Shown: piece by piece, positions 8,990 through 17,299 of the stretch | Numbering within the stretch: position 1 is the first letter of the stretch | Layout: each line of letters starts with the position of its first letter | DNA from: JAEUOS01 sp965279115 | GTDB taxonomy: Bacteria > Pseudomonadota > Gammaproteobacteria > Burkholderiales > JAEUOS01 | Reading direction: 5' to 3' | Assembly: GCA_965279115.1 (NCBI GenBank) | Contig: OZ257137.1 | Span: forward strand, 1,736,001 to 1,800,000 | Length of the DNA: 64,000 bases | Notes under the pieces: generated by a model | What the model was told of the DNA's origin: nothing | The model's database searches: none | Seen by the model: only the letters and a program-made list of their open reading frames with translations | Position numbers and translations under genes: made by a program

Positions 8990-9835
8990 TCAGGCCGCGG
9001 CAAGCAGGGGCTGCGGCCGCTCGGTCCTGACCGTCGCAGCGACCTCGTCGGCAATCAATTCCTCGGCGGAGGTGCCGTAGAGTTCGCGCAGGAAGTCCGG
9101 CGTGAGCGAGGTCACCGGCCCGTCGAACACCAGCGCACCATCCCGCAGTGCCACCACCCGATCGCAATAGCGCCGTGCAAGCCCGACGTGGTGCAGGCTG
9201 ATCACCAGCGTCATGCCACGGTCGCGATTGAGCGCGAGCATCAATTCCATGACACGCCTGGTCGATTCCGGGTCCAGCGACGCGACCGGCTCGTCGGCCA
9301 GAAGCAGGCGCGCGCCCTGAAGCAGGGCACGGGCGATGGCGGCGCGCTGTTGTTGCCCGCCGGACAACGTCGACGCACGCTGAAAAGCCTGTTCGGTCAG
9401 GCCCACGGACGTCAGGACATCCAGGGCGCGCGCCTTTTCAACAGCGGAGTAACGCCCCAGCAGGGCGCGCCACAGTGGCAACTCGGCGGCCAGCCCGGTC
9501 AGGACGTTGGTCAGCACCGGCAAGCGACCGACCAGGTTGAACTGCTGGAAAATGATGCCAACCTCGCGCCGCAGGGCACGCACTTCCGACGACAGCTTCC
9601 CGTCGGCCTGAAGGATCCGGCCGAAAAGCTCGATGCCACCGCCGTTCGCGTCGAGAACTTCGAGGCCGCACAAGCTCCGCAGCAGGGTCGACTTTCCCGA
9701 GCCGGAAGCACCCAGCAGCGCCACCCGCTCACCCGCCCGGACCTCGAACGATATGCGCTTGAGTGCGAGACGCGTACCGTTGAAGGTCTTGCCCGCATGC
9801 GTGACCCTGGCAACAATTGGAATCTCGACGCTCAT
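8990..9835 (-). CDS. phnC: Phosphonate ABC transporter ATP-binding protein
   Basis: This is the ATPase of the PhnCDE importer, 281 residues. Walker A is GASGSGKST near residue 42, the Q-loop is IIFQQFN, the ABC signature is LSGGQQQR, Walker B is RLLLADEP and the switch His is in VISLHH. The gene is first in the operon and would receive the promoter in the 83-base gap to the divergent HD gene. The ribosome-binding site is weak. With the candidate -10 at 9847-9852 the untranslated leader would be only a few bases, so either transcription starts differently or the message is nearly leaderless. Confidence 0.93.
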   Translation of the reverse strand: MSVEIPIVARVTHAGKTFNGTRLALKRISFEVRAGERVALLGASGSGKSTLLRSLCGLEVLDANGGGIELFGRILQADGKLSSEVRALRREVGIIFQQFNLVGRLPVLTNVLTGLAAELPLWRALLGRYSAVEKARALDVLTSVGLTEQAFQRASTLSGGQQQRAAIARALLQGARLLLADEPVASLDPESTRRVMELMLALNRDRGMTLVISLHHVGLARRYCDRVVALRDGALVFDGPVTSLTPDFLRELYGTSAEELIADEVAATVRTERPQPLLAAA

Positions 9836-9846
9836 CTTGCCCGCAG

Positions 9847-9918
9847 GTTATGGGAGCGATATGACAGAACAGTGACGACTTGGTTACCGTCGCATACGGA
9901 CGTCACGGGCCTGTAACA
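9847..9918. promoter_or_regulatory. Divergent phosphonate control region with Pho-box-like repeats
   Basis: On the minus strand, 9878-9860 reads as two GTCA-containing blocks 11 bases apart (CGTCAC then TGTCAT), matching 13 of 19 positions of the Pho-box consensus. A CATAAC at 9852-9847 is a possible -10. On the plus strand, CGTCAC at 9901-9906 and TGTAAC at 9912-9917 show the same 11-base spacing, pointing towards the HD gene. GTGACG (9872-9877) and CGTCAC (9901-9906) also form an inverted repeat. The simplest reading is PhoB control of both transcripts; another dimeric regulator using the inverted repeat is the alternative. Confidence 0.45.
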
Positions 9919-10542
9919 ATGCCATCGCAGACTGCCCCGATGGGTGTCTTCACCGGGAGTGCCGATTCGCTTTCGCGCGCCAGCCTGATCGATTTGTACC
10001 GGCAGCGCGGCGGGCTTGCCTATGAAGGCGAGGGCATTACGCAACTGCAGCATGCATGGCAGGGCGGTCGTCTGGCGCTCGCCGCCGGTGCGTCACCGGA
10101 ACTCCAGCTGGCGGTCTGGCTGCATGACGTCGGCCACCTGCTGAGCGACCTGCAGGGCACGCCAACGCTGGCGGGCATCGATGACACACACGAAGTGGCG
10201 GGCGGGCGCGTCCTGACGCGACTGTTCGGCGAAGCGGTCGGTACCCCGGTCGCATTGCACGTGGCGGCCAAGCGCTACTTGGTGACCAGGCAACCGGGCT
10301 ATCTGGCCAAACTCTCGCCGGACTCGACTCGCAGTCTCGCTTTGCAGGGCGGTCCCATGTCCGATGAGGATTGCGGGCGATTCGAACAATCCCGTCACGC
10401 GCGCGATGCATTGCGCCTGCGCGCGTGGGACGAGGCGTCGAAGGTCGAAGGCATGCGCCCCGACTCTACCAACAGCGCCCTGGCGGAGCTCAAGGCATTG
10501 ATGGACGCGGTGCCGCAGCCTCCCCTGCCCGCGAACCTGTAA
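9919..10542 (+). CDS. HD-domain oxygenase, PhnZ-like (phosphonate-associated)
   Basis: This 207-residue HD-domain protein matches the phosphonate-associated HD family that includes PhnZ, a mixed-valent diiron oxygenase that cleaves 2-amino-1-hydroxyethylphosphonate to glycine and phosphate. The likely metal ligands are all present: H45, H69-D70, H91, H114 and D171. PhnZ-type second-sphere residues also seem conserved: Y35, E38, H73 and K118. It is divergent from phnC and shares its control region. No PhnY-type dioxygenase is nearby to make the hydroxylated substrate. The start is uncertain: ATG 9919 touches the possible Pho box and lacks a ribosome site; ATG 9940 would also keep the whole domain; a TTG at 9880 is unlikely. 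Confidence 0.8.
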   Translation: MPSQTAPMGVFTGSADSLSRASLIDLYRQRGGLAYEGEGITQLQHAWQGGRLALAAGASPELQLAVWLHDVGHLLSDLQGTPTLAGIDDTHEVAGGRVLTRLFGEAVGTPVALHVAAKRYLVTRQPGYLAKLSPDSTRSLALQGGPMSDEDCGRFEQSRHARDALRLRAWDEASKVEGMRPDSTNSALAELKALMDAVPQPPLPANL

Positions 10543-10635
10543 GCACTTGTAAGAGCCGTACACCGCCTTGCCCGGGTTGGAGTTACATGGTCAGGCGCGA
10601 ATCCCGCGCCATTTCCCCGCACAAGAGAACCGACC

Positions 10636-11097
10636 ATGAAATCCGGAAAAATTGCTGGCGCCCTTCTGATCGCAACGGGCGCAACACTGTTCAGCACGAC
10701 CACTCACGCCGACAATCTTCCGCTCAATGCCGCGATCGGCGCGGGCGCCGGTGCGCTCCTCGGCAAAAGCTTGGGCGGCCGTGACGGCGCCCTGGTAGGC
10801 GGGGCACTGGGCGCTGCCGCCGGTGTGGCCCTCAGTTCACACCGTGGCGGCGCGGTCTACGGTCAGCCGGCCTATGCGCCGCAGCAGGTGGTCTACGCAC
10901 CGCCCCCCGCGGTGGTTTATCCGCAGCCCCGGGCGTATTACCCCCAGCCGCGGGTGATCTATCAGCAACCGCAGGTGGTGTACGGTCCGGCGCCGGTCTA
11001 TGTGATGCCCGCACCGGTGCGCTACTACAAGCACGGACATCACCATGGCCATCGCGGCTGGGAGCGCGAACGTTGGGAACATCGCGGCTGGCGCTAG
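10636..11097 (+). CDS. Exported glycine-zipper protein with Tyr/Pro/Gln-rich tail
   Basis: The 153-residue product has a signal peptide ending near THA-DN. A glycine-zipper segment (residues about 33-72, GAGAGALLGKSLGG and GGALGAAAG) is typical of envelope-associated proteins. It is followed by a low-complexity region with repeated Y-x-Q-P and V-V-Y motifs and a His/Arg/Trp-rich end (HGHHHGH, RGWERERWEHRGWR). Function is unknown; such proteins are usually periplasmic or outer-membrane associated. The His cluster might bind metal. The ATG follows AAGAGAACCGACC. A perfect hairpin lies immediately after the stop. Confidence 0.8.
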   Translation: MKSGKIAGALLIATGATLFSTTTHADNLPLNAAIGAGAGALLGKSLGGRDGALVGGALGAAAGVALSSHRGGAVYGQPAYAPQQVVYAPPPAVVYPQPRAYYPQPRVIYQQPQVVYGPAPVYVMPAPVRYYKHGHHHGHRGWERERWEHRGWR

Positions 11098-11098
11098 G

Positions 11099-11119
11099 GC
11101 CCGGCGGGGGCCGCCGGGC
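11099..11119. terminator. GC-rich hairpin between convergent genes
   Basis: A perfect 9-bp stem (GCCCGGCGG/CCGCCGGGC) with a three-base loop starts two bases after the stop of the glycine-zipper gene and lies 22 bases beyond the stop of the convergent hydrolase gene. No T-run follows on either strand, so it is terminator-like rather than a classical intrinsic terminator. Confidence 0.5.
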
Positions 11120-11140
11120 GGATGACGCCGCCTGGCGGTC

Positions 11141-12328
11141 TTACCTGAGCGTGCGCACCAGCCAGGGCACCACCACCTCGCGGAAGATGCGCGTGTCCGG
11201 CCAGCCCGGCCCGCGGCCGATATGGCCGCCCTCCGGGTTGACCCACGCCTCCTTGGGGGTGCCGGTGCGCAACATGATGTAAAGGTCCTCGATCGGCACC
11301 TGCGAATCGCGCTCGCCATTGACCAGCAGCATCGGCGCCGAGGGCTTGCCGAGCAGCCCCGCCGCCTTGAGCGACATGCGCGGCCCGTAGGCCAGGAAGC
11401 CTTCCAGATCGGTCGCGCCGTACACGCCGGCACGCGCCGCGAACAGGTCGAACAGGTATTCACGCGTGCCCAGCGCCTTCAACTGCCAGTCGCGCTGGAA
11501 ATAGCCGTCCACCGGACCGGCCCAGTTGACGCTGCCGCGCAGGCGGTCCTTTTCGGTGATGCCGACGCGTCCGGCCCAGTGTCCGCCCCATGACACACCC
11601 ATCATGCCGATGCGTTTGGCATCCACATCGTTGCGGGTGGCCAGGTAGTCAAGCACGCGCGAGTAGATGCGCTCGGCGCCCACGTCTATCCGGATCGGCG
11701 ATTCACCGGTGCCCGGCATGTCCAGCGCGATGTAACCCAGGCCCGCGGCGAGATAGCCCGGCCCGTACTGCTCGACCACGTACTCCTTGTAGCTGTCCAG
11801 ACCGCCCAGGCTCATCACCACCGGTGCCGGGCGCGCGCCCGCCGGCAGCTGCAGGTAGCCGACGATCTCCTTGCCCTCGAAGGGAATCCGCACCACCTCG
11901 ATGGCCGGGCTGGCCAGCCGCGCGAAGCCGCGAAAGGCCTCGGCCCCGCGGGCATGCGCGGTGCGCTTGCCTTCCGAATTCTGCGTCGGCCAGGCGCCGA
12001 AGCCGAAATACTTCCAGGCTTCCAGGTAGGCCTCGCGCGCCCTGGCCGGGTCGCCACCTTCGGCAGCCTTCGCGCGCGCGAAATGCTTCTCGCCCTGCTG
12101 CATCCAGGCGCGCGCCCATTCGTCGCGGTCGAGCGAGTTGATGCGCGCAAGCACCTCGCGCACCTCCTCCTTGTTGTAGCCGGTCAGCGGATAGGCATTG
12201 CGGTTGACGCGGTCCTGCACGGCGTCCTTCAGCTCGGGCCAGGTGCGCGCGGGCGCGATCTGCGCCGCCGCGGGCATTCCGGCGACCAGCGCGACCACGC
12301 ACAGCATCTGCTTGAATCTCGTCCTCAT
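11141..12328 (-). CDS. Secreted alpha/beta-hydrolase (FrsA/acyl-esterase-like)
   Basis: This 395-residue protein has a signal peptide (MRTRFKQ, hydrophobic core, PAAAQ) and an alpha/beta-hydrolase domain. The nucleophile is the Ser of GVSWGGHW, the probable acid is in VNGERDSQVP and the catalytic His in NPEGGHIG. The layout, with a helical N-terminal cap before the hydrolase core, resembles FrsA/DUF1100-type esterases. The ATG at 12328 has GGGGAGGAG six bases upstream; a longer frame to 12427 lacks this. It lies 25 bases downstream of a Bug receptor gene on the same strand, so the pair may take up and hydrolyse an ester. The substrate is unknown. Confidence 0.82.
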   Translation of the reverse strand: MRTRFKQMLCVVALVAGMPAAAQIAPARTWPELKDAVQDRVNRNAYPLTGYNKEEVREVLARINSLDRDEWARAWMQQGEKHFARAKAAEGGDPARAREAYLEAWKYFGFGAWPTQNSEGKRTAHARGAEAFRGFARLASPAIEVVRIPFEGKEIVGYLQLPAGARPAPVVMSLGGLDSYKEYVVEQYGPGYLAAGLGYIALDMPGTGESPIRIDVGAERIYSRVLDYLATRNDVDAKRIGMMGVSWGGHWAGRVGITEKDRLRGSVNWAGPVDGYFQRDWQLKALGTREYLFDLFAARAGVYGATDLEGFLAYGPRMSLKAAGLLGKPSAPMLLVNGERDSQVPIEDLYIMLRTGTPKEAWVNPEGGHIGRGPGWPDTRIFREVVVPWLVRTLR

Positions 12329-12353
12329 ATCTCCTCCCCTGTTGTAGTCCGCA

Positions 12354-13325
12354 TCAATCCGCCGTGATCCTGGTCTCGGCGATGAATTTCTTCCAGCGCT
12401 CGATGTCGCTTTTGATGATGCCGGCAATTTCCTCCGGCGGCGTGTGCGCCGGCACCAGGCCCTGCTTCATGAGCGTCTCGCGCACTTCCGGCAGCGCCAG
12501 CACGGCGGCGGTCTCGCGGTTGACCTTCTGGATGATTTCCGGCGGCGTGCCTTTGGGCGCGGCGATCCAGAAGTACAGGTCGATGTCGAGGTTCTTCAAA
12601 CCAAGCTCGGCGAAACTCGGCGAATCCGGCGCGAGGATGGAGCGCTTCTCGCCCGATACCGCGATCACGTTCAGCTTGCCCGCCCGGGCGAACGGCAGGG
12701 CGGTATGCACCGGCAGCACCATCAGCGAGATCTGCCCGCCCAGCAGGTCGGTGTTGGCGGCCGCCGCGCCCTTGTAGGGTACGTGCACCATGTCAAGGTT
12801 CAGGCGCTGCTTGAGCAGTTCCACCGCCAGGTGCTGCGGCGTGCCGTTGCCCGGCGAACCATAGTTGACCTTGCCGGGCCGCGCGCGCACGAAGGCGGCC
12901 AGCTCGTCGAGGGTCCTGACCGGCAGCACGTTGGGGTTGACCACCAGCGCGATGTTGCCCATGGCAAGCCTGCCGCCGACGGCGAAGTCGTTGACCGGGT
13001 CGTAGGGCAGGTTCCTGAACAGGGCCGGGGTGATCACGAAGGTGTTGACGGTGATCATCATGGTGTAACCGTCGGGCTTGGCCTTGGCCACCGCGTCGGC
13101 ACCGAGGTTGCCGGAGGCGCCGGGCTTGTTTTCGACCACGAAGCCCTGGCCCAGGCGCTCGGCCAGGCGCGGGGAAAGCGTGCGGGCGATGATGTCGATG
13201 CCGGTACCCGGGGTGTAGGGCACGATCAGGGTGACCGGACGCGCCGGCCAGGACTGCGCCAGGGCGGCACCGGCGGCCGTCGCCGCGAGGGCGAACGCGA
13301 ACGCGATTTTGCGCAATTGCAGCAT
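12354..13325 (-). CDS. Bug/TctC-family tricarboxylate-type periplasmic receptor (1 of 8)
   Basis: Bug proteins are periplasmic receptors that bind carboxylates or amides through a water-bridged carboxylate; they were first known from the TctABC tripartite transporter and are massively duplicated in Burkholderiales. This copy has 323 residues, a signal peptide ending ALAQ, and the ligand loop VPYTPGTGIDIIAR, where Thr replaces the usual second Gly. Later family blocks are NYGSPGNGTPQH and VPYKGAAAA. The ATG at 13325 has GGAGA upstream. The next receptor starts 149 bases away on the opposite strand. The hydrolase gene directly downstream may act on its ligand. Confidence 0.9.
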   Translation of the reverse strand: MLQLRKIAFAFALAATAAGAALAQSWPARPVTLIVPYTPGTGIDIIARTLSPRLAERLGQGFVVENKPGASGNLGADAVAKAKPDGYTMMITVNTFVITPALFRNLPYDPVNDFAVGGRLAMGNIALVVNPNVLPVRTLDELAAFVRARPGKVNYGSPGNGTPQHLAVELLKQRLNLDMVHVPYKGAAAANTDLLGGQISLMVLPVHTALPFARAGKLNVIAVSGEKRSILAPDSPSFAELGLKNLDIDLYFWIAAPKGTPPEIIQKVNRETAAVLALPEVRETLMKQGLVPAHTPPEEIAGIIKSDIERWKKFIAETRITAD

Positions 13326-13474
13326 GGGCCTGTCTCCGTTTTGTGGGGCTTCACGCACGATAACGGTCATGGCGCGAATGGTGCGCAGTGTCGGCCGGGC
13401 GACGCGCGCTTGTCAATGACGCAGGTTGCGCCCGCGCACCGATAGAATGGTCGGCACAACAACAGGAGCAGAAA

Positions 13475-14455
13475 ATGAGACAAACCCAACCGATCGCCAT
13501 GGTCGCCGCTTGCGTATTTGCCTTGCTGCTTGCCGTGTCCGGCCTGGCACAGGCGCAACCCTTTCCTTCCCGCCCGGTCAAGCTGATCGTGCCGTTCCCG
13601 CCGGGCGGCCCGGCCGACGTGATCGGACGCATCTATGCCGACAAACTCGGCGGCGCCCTGGGCCAGCCGGTGGTGGTGGAGAACCGCGCCGGCGCGGCCG
13701 GCAATGTCGGATCCGAAGTCACCGCGCGCGCCGCGCCGGACGGCTACACCCTGCTGCTGGCGGCCAGCAGCCACGTGATCAACAGCGGCCTGTACGACAA
13801 GCTGCCCTATGACCCGATCAAGGATTTCACGCCGATATCGCAGGTAGCCTACTACTCGCTGGTGCTGGTGGCGCATACCGCCGTGCCGGCCAGCAACCTC
13901 AAGGACCTGGTGGCGCTCGCCAAGGCGCAGCCCGGCAAGCTCGCGATGGTGTCGGCCGGCAACGGCACGCCCACCCACCTGACGGCCGAACTGTTCCGCA
14001 CTGCCGCCGGCATCGACTTCCTGCACGTGCCTTACAAGGGCGCCGCGCCCGCCACCAACGACCTGCTAGCCGGCCAGGGCCAGCTGATGTTCAACAACCC
14101 GGTGTCCGCGCTCCCGCACGTGAAGACCGGGCGCCTCAAGGCCATCGCCGTCACCGGGCTGAAGCGCTCGGCGATCGCGCCGGAGATTCCCACCATCGCC
14201 GAGTCCGGCTATCCGGGATTCGAGGCGGGCACCTGGTACGCCTTCCTCGCCCCGGCGGGCCTGCCGCGCGAGGTGCTGGCCCGGATCAACAGCGCCGTCA
14301 ACAATGTGACGCAGTTGCCGGAGGTGCGCGAGCGCTTCGGCACCATGGGCGTTGAGTCCATCGGCACCACGCCGGCACAACTGACCGGCATCATGCAGGC
14401 CGAATTCGAAAAATGGACCCGCGTGATCCGCGCGGCCAACATCAGGCCCGACTGA
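13475..14455 (+). CDS. Bug/TctC-family periplasmic receptor (2 of 8)
   Basis: This 326-residue receptor has a long signal peptide (MRQTQPIAMV, cleavage after AQA) and the canonical ligand loop VPFPPGGPADVIGR. NGTPTH and VPYKGAAPATND are the expected domain-crossing blocks. AGGAG lies eight bases before the ATG at 13475; a longer open frame from 13388 is not supported. It is divergent from receptor 1 and only 32 bases upstream of an alpha/beta-hydrolase gene, so these two likely form an operon for uptake and hydrolysis of one compound. Confidence 0.92.
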   Translation: MRQTQPIAMVAACVFALLLAVSGLAQAQPFPSRPVKLIVPFPPGGPADVIGRIYADKLGGALGQPVVVENRAGAAGNVGSEVTARAAPDGYTLLLAASSHVINSGLYDKLPYDPIKDFTPISQVAYYSLVLVAHTAVPASNLKDLVALAKAQPGKLAMVSAGNGTPTHLTAELFRTAAGIDFLHVPYKGAAPATNDLLAGQGQLMFNNPVSALPHVKTGRLKAIAVTGLKRSAIAPEIPTIAESGYPGFEAGTWYAFLAPAGLPREVLARINSAVNNVTQLPEVRERFGTMGVESIGTTPAQLTGIMQAEFEKWTRVIRAANIRPD

Positions 14456-14487
14456 GGGCCCGCTTACGCAGCAACCGAGGAGAACCC

Positions 14488-15330
14488 ATGCCTTTCCTGA
14501 AACGCCCCGGCCAGCCGACCCTGCACTACGCGCTGGACGACTTCACCGACCCGTGGCGCAACGCGCCGTACCTGATCCTGCAGCACGGCTACGGCCGCTC
14601 GGGCCAGTTCTGGACCTCCTGGGTGCCCTACCTGAGCCGCTTCTTCAAGGTGGTGCGCCCCGACCTGCGCGGCCTCGGCCAGTCGGAGATCCCGGCCGAT
14701 GTGGACCGCGACATCAGCCCGGAGGCCTACATCGGCGACCTGGTCGCGCTCATCAACACGCTGGGCGGCCCGGTGCACTACTGCGGCGAGTCGCTCGGCG
14801 GCATCCTCGGCATGGTGCTGGCAGCGGAGCATCCGCAGCTGCTGCGCACCCTCTCGCTGGTGGCCGCCCCGGTCCTCATCAACAAGGACACCCAGAAGGC
14901 CTTCGCGTTCAACCATCCCACCTGGCAGGACGCCTTGCGCAACATGGGCTCGCGCGCCTGGGCCGATGCCGCCAACGGGGCAACGCGCTTTCCCGCCGGC
15001 ACCGACCCCGGGCTCCTTTCCTGGTATGCCGATGAAATGGGCAAGTCCAGCGTCGACGTGCTGATCCGCATGTCGAAAATCGCCTCCGGCGTCGACGCCA
15101 CGCCCTATCTCGCGCGGGTGAAAACGCCGACCCTGGGCCTGTACCCCGCCAACGCCCCGGTGACCATCCAGGCCCAGGAGCAGGTGATTCGCCAGGGCAT
15201 CGCCAACCTGAAGATCGTGCACGTGCCGTCGAGCCACCACACCATCCAGAACATCATGCCGGCCATGCTCGCGCGCCAGGTGCTGTATTTCGCCGCGCAG
15301 AACGACGGCACCTCCTGCGAGGAGCTGTAG
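14488..15330 (+). CDS. Alpha/beta-hydrolase (cytoplasmic)
   Basis: The 280-residue protein is a typical alpha/beta-hydrolase without a signal peptide. It has the oxyanion-region HGYGRSG, the nucleophile elbow GESLGGIL, and a catalytic His in PSSHHTIQN. The acid is probably the residue after the sixth strand, in the GLYPANAPV region, but no Asp is seen there, so that assignment is weak. Strong GAGGAGAA precedes the ATG at 14488. It is the second gene after Bug receptor 2. Lactonase, enol-lactone hydrolase or carboxylesterase activity is possible, and sequence alone does not decide. Confidence 0.82.
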   Translation: MPFLKRPGQPTLHYALDDFTDPWRNAPYLILQHGYGRSGQFWTSWVPYLSRFFKVVRPDLRGLGQSEIPADVDRDISPEAYIGDLVALINTLGGPVHYCGESLGGILGMVLAAEHPQLLRTLSLVAAPVLINKDTQKAFAFNHPTWQDALRNMGSRAWADAANGATRFPAGTDPGLLSWYADEMGKSSVDVLIRMSKIASGVDATPYLARVKTPTLGLYPANAPVTIQAQEQVIRQGIANLKIVHVPSSHHTIQNIMPAMLARQVLYFAAQNDGTSCEEL

Positions 15331-15388
15331 GGGCCGGCGATCGGCAATCGACGGCGGGCGGCGGGCGCCTGCGGACAAAAGCGGCCCC

Positions 15389-15394
15389 TATACT
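15389..15394 (+). promoter_or_regulatory. Candidate -10 element for mnmC
   Basis: TATACT lies seven bases before the mnmC ATG in otherwise GC-rich sequence. If used, transcription would begin at or next to the A of the start codon, giving a leaderless message; no ribosome-binding site is visible. No good -35 is present. Confidence 0.35.
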
Positions 15395-15400
15395 CGGGCC

Positions 15401-17263
15401 ATGTCCGCCGCGCCCGTGATCGTCCCGGCCGTGCGTGCCTTCAACGCCGACGGCACGCCGTTCGCGCCTGCCTACGACGACATCTACCACAGCGCCGGCG
15501 GCGCGCTTGGCCAGGCGCAACACGTATTCCTGGGCGGCAATGGCCTGCCGCAGCGCTGGCGTGGCGCGCACCGCTTCACCATCCTCGAAACCGGCTTCGG
15601 GCTGGGACTCAACTTCCTGGCCACCTGGCGAGCCTGGCGCGACGACCCCGGGCGCAGCGGCTGGCTGCACTATGTGTCGGTCGAAAAGCATCCGTTCACC
15701 GCGATCGACCTGCCGCTTGCGCTTACGCCCGCCATCGCGGGCGACCCGGCCATGCAGGCACTGGCCGCGCAACTCGTGCAAGCGTGGCCCATGCTCACCC
15801 CGGGCCTGCATCGCCTTTCGTTTGAAGCCGGCCGCGTCACGTTGACGCTCGCCTTCGGCGACGCCGGGGCGATGCTGCCGCAACTGGCATTGCGCGCCGA
15901 CGCGATCTACCTCGACGGTTTCGCGCCAGCCAAGAACCCCGCGATGTGGTCGGCCGCGGTCTTCTCCGGCGTGGCGCGCCATGCCGTCACCGGCGCCTCG
16001 CTGGCCACCTACAGCGCCGCGGCCGAGGTACGCGAAGGCCTGATCCGCGCCGGTTTCGCCGTCGAACGCGTCGAGGGCTTCGCCGGCAAGCGCCACATGC
16101 TGCGCGCCACCCGGCTCAAGGGCCGCGCCCCGCCGCCGCCCGGCTTGCCCGCCGGCGGGCGCCATGCCCTGGTGATCGGCGCCGGCCTGGCCGGATGCGG
16201 CGTGGCGCACGCGCTGGCCGCACGCGGCTGGCGCATCACCCTGCTGGAGCGCGCCCGCGCGAGCGCGCTGGCAGCCTCGGGAAATTCCGCCGGCACCTTC
16301 CATCCCATGTTCGCGCGCGAGGAAACACCGCTCACCCGCCTGACCCGCAACGCATTCCTGCACGGCACCGCCGCCTGGCGGGCGATCGAATCACGCGGCG
16401 GCCAGATCGCCTGGCAAGCCTGTGGCGCCCTGCAACTGCCTGGCCAAAGGCAGGGTGCGGCGGGCATTCCGGATGCCGGCGCCTGGCCGGCGGAACTGGT
16501 GCGCAATGTCGACCGTGCCGAAGCGCGCGCGCTCACCGGCGTTGCCCTGCAACAGGGCGGCCTGTGGTTTCCCGGCGGTGGCTGGCTGGACCCGGCCTCG
16601 TTATGCCGCGCGCAACTGCAGGACACCGGCGACGCCGTCGAGGCGGTTTTCGAGGCCGGCGTCGCTCGCTGCGAATACACCGGCGGCGCGTGGCACGCGG
16701 TCGCTGGCAACGGCGAGCGCCTGGCCAGCGCCCCGGCCGTCGTGTTCGCCAATGCCTCCGACGCCATGCGCCTCTCGCCACAGATCGCCACGACGATGCG
16801 CAGCGTGCGCGGCCAGGTCACGCTGCTGCCGCAAACCGGCCTGCCCGCGCTGGCGGCATGCGTGCTGGGCCGCGCCTACATGCTGCCCGCGCGCGCCGGG
16901 CACATCGTGTGCGGCGCCACCTACCAGCCCGACGATCCCGGCCTGGACGTGCGCGCGGCGGACCACGACGACAACCTGCGGCGCTGCGGTGCCGCCCTCG
17001 AAGGCGGCCTGCCACAACCCGATCCGGCCGTCCTTGAAGGACGCGCCGGAATCCGCGCGGTCACCCGCGACCGCCTGCCCATGATCGGTGCGCTGGGCGG
17101 CGACGCCTGGTGCGCCACCGGCTTCGCCTCGCGCGGCATCCTGTGGGGCACACTGGCAGGCGAGGTCATCGCCGCGCGGCTCGAGGGCGAGCCGGCGCCG
17201 CTCGAAGCGCCCCTGCTGCGCGCCGTCGACCCGCGCCGGTTCGCACACCCGTCGGTCATTTGA
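15401..17263 (+). CDS. mnmC: Bifunctional tRNA 5-methylaminomethyl-2-thiouridine biosynthesis protein
   Basis: MnmC completes the wobble-uridine modification mnm5s2U34 in the cytoplasm. The N-terminal domain (residues about 1-235, DUF752) is the SAM-dependent methyltransferase, with the LETGFGLGLNFLATW motif. The C-terminal domain (about 245-620) is the FAD-dependent demodifying oxidoreductase, with HALVIGAGLAGCGVA as its Rossmann motif and the family-typical SGNSAGTFHP stretch. The length of 620 residues is a little shorter than the E. coli enzyme. It is a housekeeping gene surrounded by catabolic ones, and a RidA gene follows after 36 bases. Confidence 0.95.
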   Translation: MSAAPVIVPAVRAFNADGTPFAPAYDDIYHSAGGALGQAQHVFLGGNGLPQRWRGAHRFTILETGFGLGLNFLATWRAWRDDPGRSGWLHYVSVEKHPFTAIDLPLALTPAIAGDPAMQALAAQLVQAWPMLTPGLHRLSFEAGRVTLTLAFGDAGAMLPQLALRADAIYLDGFAPAKNPAMWSAAVFSGVARHAVTGASLATYSAAAEVREGLIRAGFAVERVEGFAGKRHMLRATRLKGRAPPPPGLPAGGRHALVIGAGLAGCGVAHALAARGWRITLLERARASALAASGNSAGTFHPMFAREETPLTRLTRNAFLHGTAAWRAIESRGGQIAWQACGALQLPGQRQGAAGIPDAGAWPAELVRNVDRAEARALTGVALQQGGLWFPGGGWLDPASLCRAQLQDTGDAVEAVFEAGVARCEYTGGAWHAVAGNGERLASAPAVVFANASDAMRLSPQIATTMRSVRGQVTLLPQTGLPALAACVLGRAYMLPARAGHIVCGATYQPDDPGLDVRAADHDDNLRRCGAALEGGLPQPDPAVLEGRAGIRAVTRDRLPMIGALGGDAWCATGFASRGILWGTLAGEVIAARLEGEPAPLEAPLLRAVDPRRFAHPSVI

Positions 17264-17299
17264 ATCCGCAAGTCCACACCATCAGAGGAGCAAGCACAC

